Source: Rhodanobacter sp. B04 (GTDB lineage Bacteria; Pseudomonadota; Gammaproteobacteria; Xanthomonadales; Rhodanobacteraceae). Taken from it: a DNA stretch of 64,000 bases. Position numbers and translations under genes: made by a program. Below the pieces are notes generated by a model. That model had not been told where the DNA came from. It did not search any database and worked only from the letters and a program-made list of their open reading frames with translations. Below, in pieces: positions 46,906 to 57,479 of this stretch (its first letter is position 1; each line of letters starts with the position of its first letter). Location: positions 248,001-312,000 of the forward strand of contig NZ_MUNV01000011.1 of NCBI RefSeq assembly GCF_002001125.1, written 5' to 3'.

Positions 46906-46993
46906 CATGCGAATTCATTCGCAAAATGCCAAACCGGCCATCCAGGACCGGACTTTTCAACCAAAGAAATATCCAACCCAAAGGACAGCAAGC

Positions 46994-48676
46994 ATGTGTG
47001 CGATCTTCGGAATGTTCGACCTGCAGCCGGGCGACGACCTGGCCACGTTGCGCCGGCAGGCGCTGGAAATGTCGCAGCGCCAGCGCCATCGCGGGCCGGA
47101 CTGGAGCGGGGTGTACGTCGACGCCGGGGTGATCCTGGTGCACGAGCGGCTGGCCATCGTCGATCCAGCCAGTGGTGCCCAGCCGCTGCGTTCGCGTGAC
47201 GGTGCGCTGGCCCTGGCGGTGAACGGCGAGATCTACAACCACCAGGAGCTGCGTGCGCACAGCAGCTATGACTTCACCACCGGCTCGGATTGCGAGGTGA
47301 TCAATGCCTTGTATCGCGAGCAGGGCACAGCCGGATCCCTCACCGATCTGGTCGGCAAGCTCAACGGCATCTTCGCGTTTGCCTTGTGGGACGGCGAAGC
47401 TAGGCGTCACGTGATCGCTCGCGATCCGATCGGGGTCTGCCCGTTGTACTGGGGGCACGATGTTGAGGGCCGCTTGTGCGTAGCTTCGGAGATGAAGGCG
47501 CTGGTGGGCGTATGCGCTGACGTAGCGCCGTTTCCGCCAGGCCATGTGTACGACAGTGTCGAGGGCGAATTGCGCCGCTACTATCACAAGCCGTGGCGCG
47601 ACTACGCGCATACGCAAGGCCACGAGGTCGCGGCGCCGGCCTTGCGTCGGGCCTTCGAGCAGGCCGTGCATCGTCAGTTGATGACGGACGTCCCTTACGG
47701 CGTGCTGCTTTCAGGCGGGCTGGATTCCTCGCTGGTGGCTGCCTGCGCCGCGCAGTTCGCCCGGCATCGCATCGAGGAAGGCGATCGCACCGAGGCCTGG
47801 TGGCCGCGCCTGCACTCGTTCGCGATCGGGCTGGACGGCTCGCCGGACCTGGCGGCCGCGCAGATCGCCGCCGATGCGCTGGGCACGGTGCATCACGGCT
47901 TCGTCTACACGTTCTGGGAAGGCATGGACGCGCTGCCGGAGGTGATCCGGCATATCGAGACCTACGACGTCACCACCATCCGCGCCGCCACGCCGATGTA
48001 CCTGCTGGCGCGTCGGATCAAGGCTATGGGCGTGAAGATGGTGCTGTCCGGCGAAGGCTCGGACGAGTTGTTCGGCGGCTACCTGTACTTCCACAAGGCA
48101 CCGTCCGCCGAGGCGTTCCACGAGGAGACCGTGCGCAAGCTCGATGCGTTGCACAGCTACGACTGCCTGCGCGCGAACAAGGCGATGATGGCCTGGGGCG
48201 TGGAAGCGCGCGTGCCGTTCCTAGACCTGGAATTCATCGACGTGGCGATGGGGTTGGATGCGAGGCACAAGATGGCAGGGCAAGGACGGATCGAGAAAGC
48301 GGTGCTGCGCGAGGCGTTCACGGGCGCACTGCCGGACTCGATCCTGTGGCGGCAAAAGGAGCAGTTCAGCGACGGCGTCGGCTACAGCTGGATCGACGGC
48401 CTGAAGGCGCATGCCGAACAGGCGGTCAGCGATCGCGAATTCGCCGCGGCAGCGGCACGCTACCCGTTCAACACGCCAGCGACCAAGGAGGCGTATTTCT
48501 ACAGGCGCATCTTCGAACAGCATTTTCCCGGCGAAGCCTGTGCGGCCACGGTGCCGGGAGGCAAGTCGATCGCCTGTTCCTCGCCGGCGGCGCTGGCATG
48601 GGATCCCGCCTTCGCGAACACGGCCGATCCGTCCGGTCGTGCGGTGCGCGGCGTGCACAGCCACGCACTGGCTTGA
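46994..48676 (+). CDS. asnB: Glutamine-hydrolysing asparagine synthetase AsnB
   Basis: A 560-residue enzyme making Asn from Asp, Gln and ATP. After processing, Cys2 (MCAIFGMF) is the glutaminase nucleophile. The N-terminal class II amidotransferase shows RHRGPDWSG and ALAVNGEIYNHQELR. The synthetase domain has the pyrophosphate loop LLSGGLDSSLVAA and VLSGEGSDELFGGYLYFHKAP. It is full length. It lies behind the Asn-rich leader and attenuator, so expression should rise when charged Asn-tRNA falls. ATG 46994 is fixed by the need for Cys2. Confidence 0.96.
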   Translation: MCAIFGMFDLQPGDDLATLRRQALEMSQRQRHRGPDWSGVYVDAGVILVHERLAIVDPASGAQPLRSRDGALALAVNGEIYNHQELRAHSSYDFTTGSDCEVINALYREQGTAGSLTDLVGKLNGIFAFALWDGEARRHVIARDPIGVCPLYWGHDVEGRLCVASEMKALVGVCADVAPFPPGHVYDSVEGELRRYYHKPWRDYAHTQGHEVAAPALRRAFEQAVHRQLMTDVPYGVLLSGGLDSSLVAACAAQFARHRIEEGDRTEAWWPRLHSFAIGLDGSPDLAAAQIAADALGTVHHGFVYTFWEGMDALPEVIRHIETYDVTTIRAATPMYLLARRIKAMGVKMVLSGEGSDELFGGYLYFHKAPSAEAFHEETVRKLDALHSYDCLRANKAMMAWGVEARVPFLDLEFIDVAMGLDARHKMAGQGRIEKAVLREAFTGALPDSILWRQKEQFSDGVGYSWIDGLKAHAEQAVSDREFAAAAARYPFNTPATKEAYFYRRIFEQHFPGEACAATVPGGKSIACSSPAALAWDPAFANTADPSGRAVRGVHSHALA

Positions 48677-48745
48677 GCGGTTTGCTATCCTGTAGCGCTT
48701 TACCGACGGCGTTTTCCAACGCCTGCCACTTCAATTGGTTCAACC

Positions 48746-49871
48746 ATGATCGAAATCAATCCGATCCTCGCGCAGATCGCGGACCTCCGGGGCCGCGTCG
48801 AGTCGCTTAGGGGGTATCTTTGACTACGCTACAAAAAGCGAACGTCTGGAAGAAGTAAGCCGCGAACTGGAGAGCCCGAACGTCTGGGACGATCCGGCGC
48901 GTGCACAGGAACTGGGCCGCGAGCGCGCCCGCCTGCATGCCATCGTCGATGGCATCGACACGCTGACCGCGGGTCTGACCGACGCCGGCGACCTGCTGGA
49001 GATGGCTGTTGCCGATGGCGACGAGGACACCGCCAACTCGGTGGTCGGCGACCTGGCCAAACTCGACGCGCAGGTGAGCAAGCTGGAGTTCCAGCGCATG
49101 TTCTCCGGCAAGATGGACGCCACCAATGCGTTCGTCGACATCCAGGCCGGCGCCGGCGGCACCGAGGCGCAGGACTGGGCCGAGATGCTGCTGCGCATGT
49201 ACCTGCGCTGGTGCGAGTCGCGCGGCTGGAAGACCGAGCTGATGGAAGTCAGCGGCGGCGACGTGGCCGGCATCAAGTCCGCCACGTTCCGCGTGGAAGG
49301 TGACTACGCCTATGGCTGGCTGAAGACCGAGATCGGCGTGCACCGGCTGGTGCGCAAGAGTCCGTTCGATTCGGACAACCGCCGGCATACCAGTTTCACC
49401 TCGGTGTTCGTGTCGCCGGAAGTCGACGACGACATCGACATCGAGATCAATCCGGCCGACCTGCGCACCGACGTGTACCGTTCGTCCGGTGCCGGTGGCC
49501 AGCACGTCAACAAGACCGAGTCGGCCGTGCGCATCACGCATATCCCGACCAATACCGTGGTGGCCTGCCAAACTGGTCGCAGCCAGCATCAGAACCGCGA
49601 TACGGCGATGAAGATGCTCGCTGCCAAGTTGTACGAACTCGAGCTGCAGAAACGCAACGCTGAGAAGGACGCGCTGGAAGCCACCAAGTCGGACATCGGC
49701 TGGGGTAGCCAGATCCGCAACTACGTGCTCGACCAGAGTCGCATCAAGGATCTGCGCACCGGCATCGAACGCACCGATACGCAGAAGGTGCTGGATGGCG
49801 ATCTGGACGAATTCATCGAGGCCAGCCTGAAATCCGGCCTGGAAGCGGGCGCCAAGCGCATCGATGCGTGA
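48746..49871 (+). CDS. prfB: Peptide chain release factor 2, with programmed +1 frameshift
   Basis: Reads 48746-48820, then shifts +1 and continues 48822-49871, giving 374 residues. The zero frame encodes 25 residues ([20 protein letters not shown] and five more) and meets TGA at 48821. Skipping one base resumes [22 protein letters not shown]2 recognises UGA and UAA: the SPF tripeptide (RKSPFDSDN) gives stop-codon specificity and GGQ ([14 protein letters not shown]) catalyses peptide release. An annotation starting at the in-frame Met at 49002 would lose the N-terminal domain. It lies between asnB and lysS, as prfB-lysS in many gammaproteobacteria. Confidence 0.97.
48807..48824 (+). promoter_or_regulatory. 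RF2 programmed frameshift site
   Basis: The site is TTAGGGGGTATCTTTGAC: an internal Shine-Dalgarno-like AGGGGG, three bases, then CTT-TGA-C. This is the conserved autoregulatory slip site: low RF2 leads to pausing at TGA and a +1 shift onto GAC. Confidence 0.95.
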
Positions 49872-49917
49872 GTACGGATACGCTGAATCGGCTCGATCAC
49901 CGACGAGGAATCCCGGC

Positions 49918-50244
49918 ATGAACAGCAAGAAAATCTGCGCAATCCTTGTCGCATTCGCCGCGCTTGCAGCGTTCGATGGCACGGCTGGGGCGCAGCAGAG
50001 CTCATCCGGCCAGGGCGTCAAGCAGGATGCCAAGGCCGTCGGCCACGGCGTCGCCAACGGCGCTCGCGATGTCGGTCACGTGACCAAGCACGTCGCCGTC
50101 TCGGTCGGGCATGCCGGGAAAGAGGCTGGCCTCGGCATCGGGCACGGCGCGAAGAAGGCCGGTCTCGCCGTCGGCCACGGCGCGCGCGACGGTTGGAATG
50201 CGACCAGGCACGCGGTCAAGCATGTGCTTCACAAGGACGATTGA
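49918..50244 (+). CDS. Small exported protein with 11-residue repeats
   Basis: A 108-residue protein. The signal peptide is ICAILVAFAALAAF with cleavage near AGA (residue 25). Residues 30-106 divide into seven consecutive 11-residue units, of which four begin VGH and one IGH (for example VGHAGKEAGLG, IGHGAKKAGLA). The units are rich in Gly, His, Lys and Ala. Such hendecads form amphipathic helices and occur in LEA-type desiccation proteins; that comparison is only by pattern. GAGGAA precedes ATG 49918. It lies between prfB and lysS. Confidence 0.7.
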   Translation: MNSKKICAILVAFAALAAFDGTAGAQQSSSGQGVKQDAKAVGHGVANGARDVGHVTKHVAVSVGHAGKEAGLGIGHGAKKAGLAVGHGARDGWNATRHAVKHVLHKDD

Positions 50245-50349
50245 CGGCGCTACCGTTCCGAAAAAATCCTCCCATGTTGTTTGCAACCCAAACCATAAAC
50301 AGAAAAGCGTCCGCCACCTGGCGCGAGCGCCGACAGCAACGGAATCCCC

Positions 50350-51882
<1,533 letters not shown>

Positions 51883-51955
51883 GCGGCCATGGCGCAGCCA
51901 TCGTGACGCGGCTACCGCGTTGCGATGCGCTTCCATGTTGAAGGCATGTCGTGCG

Positions 51956-53089
51956 TCACATCGCGTCCTCGCGTACCTGGCCGATCAGCAGGAACCTCCT
52001 CTGCTTCAGCCGCAGGAACGGCTTCTCGACCAGATGATAGGTCGTCGCCGAAACCAGCAACGTGGCACCGGCGATGTAGATGAACAGCATGAAGTCGGGC
52101 AGATGCTCGGCCAGCCGTGCCTCGGACGGCTGGATGTCCAGCCGCAACACGACCGCAATGATGAACACGGCGTGCCACAGATAGATCGAATACGACCACA
52201 GGCCGATCCGGTGCAGCAGCGGATTGACCACCAGCGTGCGGAAAACCGGCTGCAGGTCGATCACCGCGATCAGGAATACCGCCCACAGGATCGATAGGTA
52301 CAGGTAATGCTTGTACCAGTACACGAACTGCAAAACACCTAACAGGCGCAGGCCGCGAAGCGTGATCGCATCGAGCAGCACCAGTGCGCCAACTGCAGCG
52401 AGCGTGCCCAGCCAGAGACGCTTCTTGCGGTCCATGCCACGCAACGCAGCGCCATGGTGGTGGTGCAGCCACGCCGCAGCTATGCCCACCGCAAACTGTG
52501 GCCAGCGGCCCAGCAGGGAGTTGCGTTGGTCGGCCCAGAATCCGATTGCGCTCGGCGAGGCGGTTTTCAGATAGCACACGCACAGGCATGCCAGTGCGGC
52601 TACGAGCAGCATGCGCCCCCAGCGCTGGCGGGCGAGCCAGACCAGGATAGGGAGTGCCAGGTAAAACTGCACTTCGACCACCAGGCTCCACCAGACGATG
52701 CCGAACGGGGGCAGGGTGGCGAGGCCGATGTCCCGGAACACGGCTGCGTGCAGCGCGGCCTGCCAGTCGCCACTCCACGCTGCGCCGGCCAGTACCACGA
52801 GGTAGTACATGGGCAGGATGCGCAGTGCGCGATTGCCGAAGAACTGCCCGAGCGCCAGCGGGCTTCCGCGAAAAAACGGCAACGACAGCAGAAAGCCGCT
52901 CAGGACGAAGAACAGATCCACGCCAGTGCTGCCACCGAACAGCAGGGCGGTGGCGAAATGTGCGTGCGGATCGGGCGCATAACCGCGCAGCGAGCCGAGA
53001 AAGTGGTAGAAGAAAACCAGGGTGATGGCGATGCCGCGCAGCGATTCGCACTCGTTCAGCCGATCGTGCCGATCACCGGTCATGTTCAA
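51956..53089 (-). CDS. Acyltransferase family 3 (OafA-type) membrane protein
   Basis: A 377-residue integral-membrane O-acyltransferase with about ten helices. The signature near the N-terminus is [20 protein letters not shown], with the catalytic-type His, followed by [21 protein letters not shown] and [15 protein letters not shown]. These are diagnostic of acyltransferase 3, which decorates polysaccharides or lipopolysaccharide with acetyl or other acyl groups. No glycosyltransferases adjoin, so the target is unknown. Met1 or Met3 may start it. It points against lysS. Confidence 0.9.
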   Translation of the reverse strand: MNMTGDRHDRLNECESLRGIAITLVFFYHFLGSLRGYAPDPHAHFATALLFGGSTGVDLFFVLSGFLLSLPFFRGSPLALGQFFGNRALRILPMYYLVVLAGAAWSGDWQAALHAAVFRDIGLATLPPFGIVWWSLVVEVQFYLALPILVWLARQRWGRMLLVAALACLCVCYLKTASPSAIGFWADQRNSLLGRWPQFAVGIAAAWLHHHHGAALRGMDRKKRLWLGTLAAVGALVLLDAITLRGLRLLGVLQFVYWYKHYLYLSILWAVFLIAVIDLQPVFRTLVVNPLLHRIGLWSYSIYLWHAVFIIAVVLRLDIQPSEARLAEHLPDFMLFIYIAGATLLVSATTYHLVEKPFLRLKQRRFLLIGQVREDAM

Positions 53090-53183
53090 GCGATTCCTTC
53101 ATGCAAGGTCGGCCGATGGGCTTGCGTCGGGGCGATTTCATCTAGAATCCGCAGATTCTACCTGCTGCGCGAGTCTGTCCATC

Positions 53184-53483
53184 ATGTGGTACGCGATCAT
53201 CGCGGAAGATTGTCCCGGCTCGCTGGAGCAGCGCCTGGCCGCACGCCCGGCGCATCTCGGCCGGCTCAACGCCCTGCAGGACGAAGGGCGCATGTTGCTG
53301 GCCGGGCCCTTCCCGGCGATCGAATCGGAGAACCCCGGCCCGGCGGGCTTCACCGGCAGCCTGATCATCGCCGAATTCCCCTCGCAGGCCGAGGCGGAAG
53401 CCTGGGCAGGGGCCGATCCCTACGTGGCAGCCGGCGTGTACGCCCATGTCACGGTCAAGCCATTCCGCAAGACGCTGCCGTGA
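53184..53483 (+). CDS. YciI-family protein
   Basis: A 99-residue small dimeric alpha-beta protein. It begins [44 protein letters not shown] with the conserved His (ARPAHL) and Asp/Glu of the YciI active-site-like cleft, and ends [15 protein letters not shown]. Reactions are mostly unassigned. ATG 53184 is chosen. The BolA-type gene overlaps its stop by four bases (GTGA), a pairing common in gammaproteobacteria. Confidence 0.9.
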   Translation: MWYAIIAEDCPGSLEQRLAARPAHLGRLNALQDEGRMLLAGPFPAIESENPGPAGFTGSLIIAEFPSQAEAEAWAGADPYVAAGVYAHVTVKPFRKTLP

Positions 53484-53743
53484 GCGCGGCGATGGTCGAG
53501 GAAATCCGCCGCCGGCTTGCCGAGGCGTTGCTACCGGTCGAGCTGGAAGTGTCCGACGAAGGCCACAAGCATGCCGGCCATGCGAATGCGGGCAAGGGGC
53601 ATTATCACGTGCGCATCGTCAGTGCCGCGTTCGGCGGCATGTTGCCGCTCAAGCGCCATCGCATGGTCTATGCCGCACTGGATGGATTGATGGACAACGG
53701 TATCCACGCGCTGTCGATCGACGCCCACGTGCCCTCGAGGTGA
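53480..53743 (+). CDS. BolA-family protein
   Basis: An 87-residue BolA/IbaG-type protein, partner of monothiol glutaredoxins in iron-sulfur trafficking. It carries [28 protein letters not shown] and the signature [27 protein letters not shown] with conserved His residues. The GTG start at 53480 overlaps the upstream stop; an internal ATG at 53492 is an alternative. No glutaredoxin is adjacent. Confidence 0.9.
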   Translation: MSAAMVEEIRRRLAEALLPVELEVSDEGHKHAGHANAGKGHYHVRIVSAAFGGMLPLKRHRMVYAALDGLMDNGIHALSIDAHVPSR

Positions 53744-53929
53744 GCACAGGCCTGTCGCCCACTGCTGATCTCGGGCAGCGTGTCAAGGTGCCGCGTTGGC
53801 GACGCCAGCTACGTGGAACCGCATGAGCGGAGCAACCTGTCACCAGGCAGGGGTTGAATTGAGGCCGCCGGGTTCCGGCAATCCGGTTGGGGCGCCCCGG
53901 TCGCGGAATGTGGGAAATCCGCCGTGCCT

Positions 53930-53935
53930 TATACT
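53930..53935 (+). promoter_or_regulatory. Probable -10 element upstream of smc
   Basis: TATACT lies 28 bases before the smc start. The rest of the 219-base gap after the BolA gene shows nothing else recognisable and no firm -35. Confidence 0.35.
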
Positions 53936-53962
53936 GTCGCGATCCGTTGACCGAAGTCCCGT

Positions 53963-56900
53963 ATGCGCCTGAGCACGATCAAACTCGCCGGTTTCAAGTC
54001 CTTCGTGGACCCGACCACCCTGCACCTGCCGAGCAACATGATCGGCGTGGTGGGCCCGAACGGCTGCGGCAAATCCAACATCATCGACGCGATCCGCTGG
54101 GTGATGGGCGAGAGCGCGGCCAGCCGCCTGCGCGGCGACTCGCTGACCGACGTGATCTTCTCCGGCTCCAATTCGCGCAAGCCGGTGGGGCAGGCCACGG
54201 TCGAGCTGATCTTCGACAATGCCGACGGCTCCATCCAGGGCGAGTACGGCCAATACGCCGAGATCTCGGTGAAGCGCCAGGTCACCCGCGACGGCCAGTC
54301 CGCGTACTTCCTCAATGGCGCGCGCTGCCGCCGCCGCGACATCACCGACCTGTTCCTCGGCACCGGCCTGGGCCCGCGCAGCTACTCGATCATCGAGCAG
54401 GGCATGATCAGCCAGATCATCGACGCGCATCCGGAAGAATTGCGCATGCATCTGGAGGAGGCCGCCGGCATCTCCAAGTACAAGGAGCGCCGCAAGGAAA
54501 CCGAGAGCCGCATCAAGGCCACCCGCGAAAACCTCGACCGCGTGCGCGACGTGCGCGACGAGGTCGACAAGCAGCTCGAACACCTCAACCGCCAGGCGCG
54601 TGCCGCCGAGCGCTGGAAGGCGCTGAAGGAAGAGCAGACGCGCAAGGAAGCCGAGCTGCGGGCACTGGAATACCGCGGCCTGAAAAGCCAGCACGACGGC
54701 GAAGGCGCAGGCTTGTCCGCCGCCGAGATCGAGATCGAGAAACAGCTGGCCGGCCAGCGCGAGATCGAGGCGCAGCTGGAAAGCGTGCGCGAGCGCCACA
54801 CCGATGCCAGCGAGCATCTGAATGCGGTGCAGGCCGACGTCTACAAGGTCGGCGCCGAGATTGCCCGCGTCGAGCAGCAGGTGCGGCACAACCGCGAGAA
54901 TGCCGATCGGCTGCAGCGCGCGCATGGCGACGCCGAGCGCGAGCACGCCGAGCTGGCCGCGCACATCGCCACCGATCGCGAGCAGATCGAAACCCTGCGC
55001 ATGGCGCTGGCCGAGGGCGAACCCAAGCTCGAAGCCCTGCAGCAGATGCAGGACGACACCGCCGAGGCACAGCGCAGTACCGAGGCCAAACTGGCCGACT
55101 GGCAGCAGCGCTGGGACAGCCACACCCGCAACGCCGGCGAATCCAACCGCGCGGCCGAGGTGGAGCGCACCAAGCTCAACTACCTGGACCGCCAGGGCAT
55201 CGACCTGTCCCGGCGCCGCGAGGCGCTGGAAGCCGAGCAGAAAGCCACCGACGTGGCTGCGCTGGATGCTGCCGGCGAACAGCTGCACAACGAACACGAC
55301 ACCCAGCGCGAACGCGTCGAAGCCCTCGGCAGCCTGCTCGACCAGCACAAGTCCAGCCACGAGAAAGTGCAGGACGAGGAACGCCAGGTGCAGTCGGCGC
55401 TGAACGAGGCGCGCCAGCAGTTGCAGGCCGCGCGCGGTCGGCAGGCTTCGCTGGAAGCACTGCAGCACGCCGCGCTCGGCCAGGAAGAAAGCGCCGCCAG
55501 CGGCTGGCTGAGCCGGCTCGGGTTGGACAAGTCGCGCCGCCTGGGTGAATCGCTGCAGGTCGAGGCCGGCTGGGAGACCGCGGTGGAAACCGCCTTGAGC
55601 GGCTTCATCGATAGCGTGCTGGTCGACGGCGCGCATGCCATGGCCGGCGAATTCCATGCGCTGGAGAACGCCGACGTCGCACTGCTCGATGTCGCTGATG
55701 GCGGTGCCAACACCGCCGGCACGCTCGCTGCGCATGTGCGCGGACCGGCTGCGGCGCTGGCGATCCTCGGCCATGTGCTGACGGCCGAATCGCTTGCCGA
55801 CGCCCATCAGCGGGTAGCATCGCTGTCCGCACTGGCACCGTACCAGTCGGTGATCACGCGCAACGGCGAATGGCTGGGTCCTGGCTGGGCGCGCGTGCGC
55901 CGGGCGCAGAGCAGCCAGGTCGGCGTGCTGGCGCGTGAACGCGAGATCCGCCTGCTGGCCGAGCAGATCGCCACGCTGGAAGCGCAGCTGGAAGAATCCA
56001 GCGAACGTCTGGATACCTTGCGTACCAGCAAATTCGAGGCCGAGCGTGCCCGCGACGACGCCCAGCGTGAGCTGTACGCGGCGCATCGGCGCCAGTCCGA
56101 GCTGGCCGGGCAGCTGCAGAGCCATCGCGGCAAACTGGAGACAGCCCGTGCCCGCGCCGAGAAAGTCACCGGCGAGTTGAACGATCTGGCCACCCAGCTC
56201 GATGAACTGCAAGGTCAGACCCGCGACGCGCGCGCGCGACTGGACGAATCGGTTGGCCTGATGGGCGACCTGGAAGACCAGCGTCGTGAGCTGGAAAACG
56301 AGCGCCGTGCCTTGCTGGAAGCGCGCGAGGAAGCGCGCATGAATGCACGCGAAGCCGCCGACCAGTCGCACTCGCTGGCACTGGCACTGGAATCCAAGCG
56401 CTCCTCGCTGGCTTCACTGGAGCAGGCGCTGGGTCGCATGGATGCCCAGTTGCGCCAGATCGAGGCGCGCCGCAACGAGATCACCGAACAACTTGCTGCC
56501 GGCTCCGATCCGATTGCGGAGCTGGAATCCGAGCGCCAGACCTATCTGGACCAGCGCCTGCTGGTCGACAAGCAGCTGGTGGAGGCGCGTCGCGCGCTGG
56601 AAGACTGCGATATCGCCTTCCGCAAGCTGGAACAGCAACGCCATCTGGCGGAGCAGGGCCTGTCCACCCTGCGCGAGAGCCTGTCCGAGAAGCGCCTCGC
56701 CGCGCAGGCGCTGCAGCTGCGTGCCGATCAACTGGCCCAGGCGATCGCCGCCTCGGGCCTGGAACTGGAAACCCTGCTGGCCGAACTGGCCGAGGACATC
56801 GACGCCAACCAGTGGCGTCAGCAGCTCGTCGACCTTGGCCAGAAGATCGTGCGGCTGGAGCCGGTCAACCTCGCCGCGATCCAGGAGCATGCCGAGCAAA

Positions 56901-57472
56901 GCGAGCGCAAGACTTATCTGGACAACCAGCTGGCCGATCTGGTCAGCGCGATGGAAACGCTGGAGGGCGCGATCAAGAAGATCGACCGCGAGACGCGCCA
57001 GCGTTTCAAGGAAACCTTCGACAAGGTCAACGCCGGCGTGCAGGAACTGTTCCCGCGCCTGTTCGGCGGCGGCCATGCCTACCTCGAACTGACCGGCGAC
57101 GACCTGCTCAACACCGGCGTGTCGATCATGGCGCGCCCGCCCGGCAAGCGCGTTTCCAACATCACCTTGTTGTCCGGCGGCGAGAAGGCGCTGACCGCCG
57201 TATCGCTGGTGTTCGCGATCTTCAGCCTCAACCCTGCGCCGTTCTGCCTGCTCGACGAGGTCGATGCGCCGCTGGACGAAGCGAACGTCGGCCGCTTCTC
57301 CAGCATGGTGCGCGAGATGAGCGAGAAGGTGCAATTCATCTTCATCAGCCACAACAAGGCCACCATGGAAGCGGCCACCCAGCTGTGCGGCGTCACCATG
57401 CGCGAGCCGGGCGTGTCGCGACTGGTGCAGGTGGATCTGGCCGAAGCGGCTAAACTGGCAGGCGCTGCCTGA
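53963..57472 (+). CDS. smc: Chromosome segregation protein SMC
   Basis: A 1169-residue condensin ATPase. The N-terminal head begins MRLSTIKLAGFKSFVDPTTL with Walker A GVVGPNGCGKSNIIDAIRWVMGE split across 28-50. Two long coiled coils flank a hinge (about 500-660, ESLQVEAGWETAVETALSGF). The C-terminal head has signature LLSGGEKALTAVSLVFA and Walker B PFCLLDEVDAPLDEAN. Enterobacteria use MukB instead, so smc next to zipA supports a Xanthomonadales/pseudomonad-like origin. Kleisin genes (scpA/B) are not in the window. Confidence 0.97.
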   Translation: MRLSTIKLAGFKSFVDPTTLHLPSNMIGVVGPNGCGKSNIIDAIRWVMGESAASRLRGDSLTDVIFSGSNSRKPVGQATVELIFDNADGSIQGEYGQYAEISVKRQVTRDGQSAYFLNGARCRRRDITDLFLGTGLGPRSYSIIEQGMISQIIDAHPEELRMHLEEAAGISKYKERRKETESRIKATRENLDRVRDVRDEVDKQLEHLNRQARAAERWKALKEEQTRKEAELRALEYRGLKSQHDGEGAGLSAAEIEIEKQLAGQREIEAQLESVRERHTDASEHLNAVQADVYKVGAEIARVEQQVRHNRENADRLQRAHGDAEREHAELAAHIATDREQIETLRMALAEGEPKLEALQQMQDDTAEAQRSTEAKLADWQQRWDSHTRNAGESNRAAEVERTKLNYLDRQGIDLSRRREALEAEQKATDVAALDAAGEQLHNEHDTQRERVEALGSLLDQHKSSHEKVQDEERQVQSALNEARQQLQAARGRQASLEALQHAALGQEESAASGWLSRLGLDKSRRLGESLQVEAGWETAVETALSGFIDSVLVDGAHAMAGEFHALENADVALLDVADGGANTAGTLAAHVRGPAAALAILGHVLTAESLADAHQRVASLSALAPYQSVITRNGEWLGPGWARVRRAQSSQVGVLAREREIRLLAEQIATLEAQLEESSERLDTLRTSKFEAERARDDAQRELYAAHRRQSELAGQLQSHRGKLETARARAEKVTGELNDLATQLDELQGQTRDARARLDESVGLMGDLEDQRRELENERRALLEAREEARMNAREAADQSHSLALALESKRSSLASLEQALGRMDAQLRQIEARRNEITEQLAAGSDPIAELESERQTYLDQRLLVDKQLVEARRALEDCDIAFRKLEQQRHLAEQGLSTLRESLSEKRLAAQALQLRADQLAQAIAASGLELETLLAELAEDIDANQWRQQLVDLGQKIVRLEPVNLAAIQEHAEQSERKTYLDNQLADLVSAMETLEGAIKKIDRETRQRFKETFDKVNAGVQELFPRLFGGGHAYLELTGDDLLNTGVSIMARPPGKRVSNITLLSGGEKALTAVSLVFAIFSLNPAPFCLLDEVDAPLDEANVGRFSSMVREMSEKVQFIFISHNKATMEAATQLCGVTMREPGVSRLVQVDLAEAAKLAGAA

Positions 57473-57479
57473 GGAACTC

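Noticed and set aside
49002-49871. Shorter prfB starting at an internal Met
   Set aside because: It would lack the N-terminal domain. The frameshift site and upstream 25 codons are a textbook match to RF2.
53840-56371. 843-codon minus-strand open frame opposite smc
   Set aside because: Shadow of the coiled-coil coding sequence of SMC; low-complexity product.
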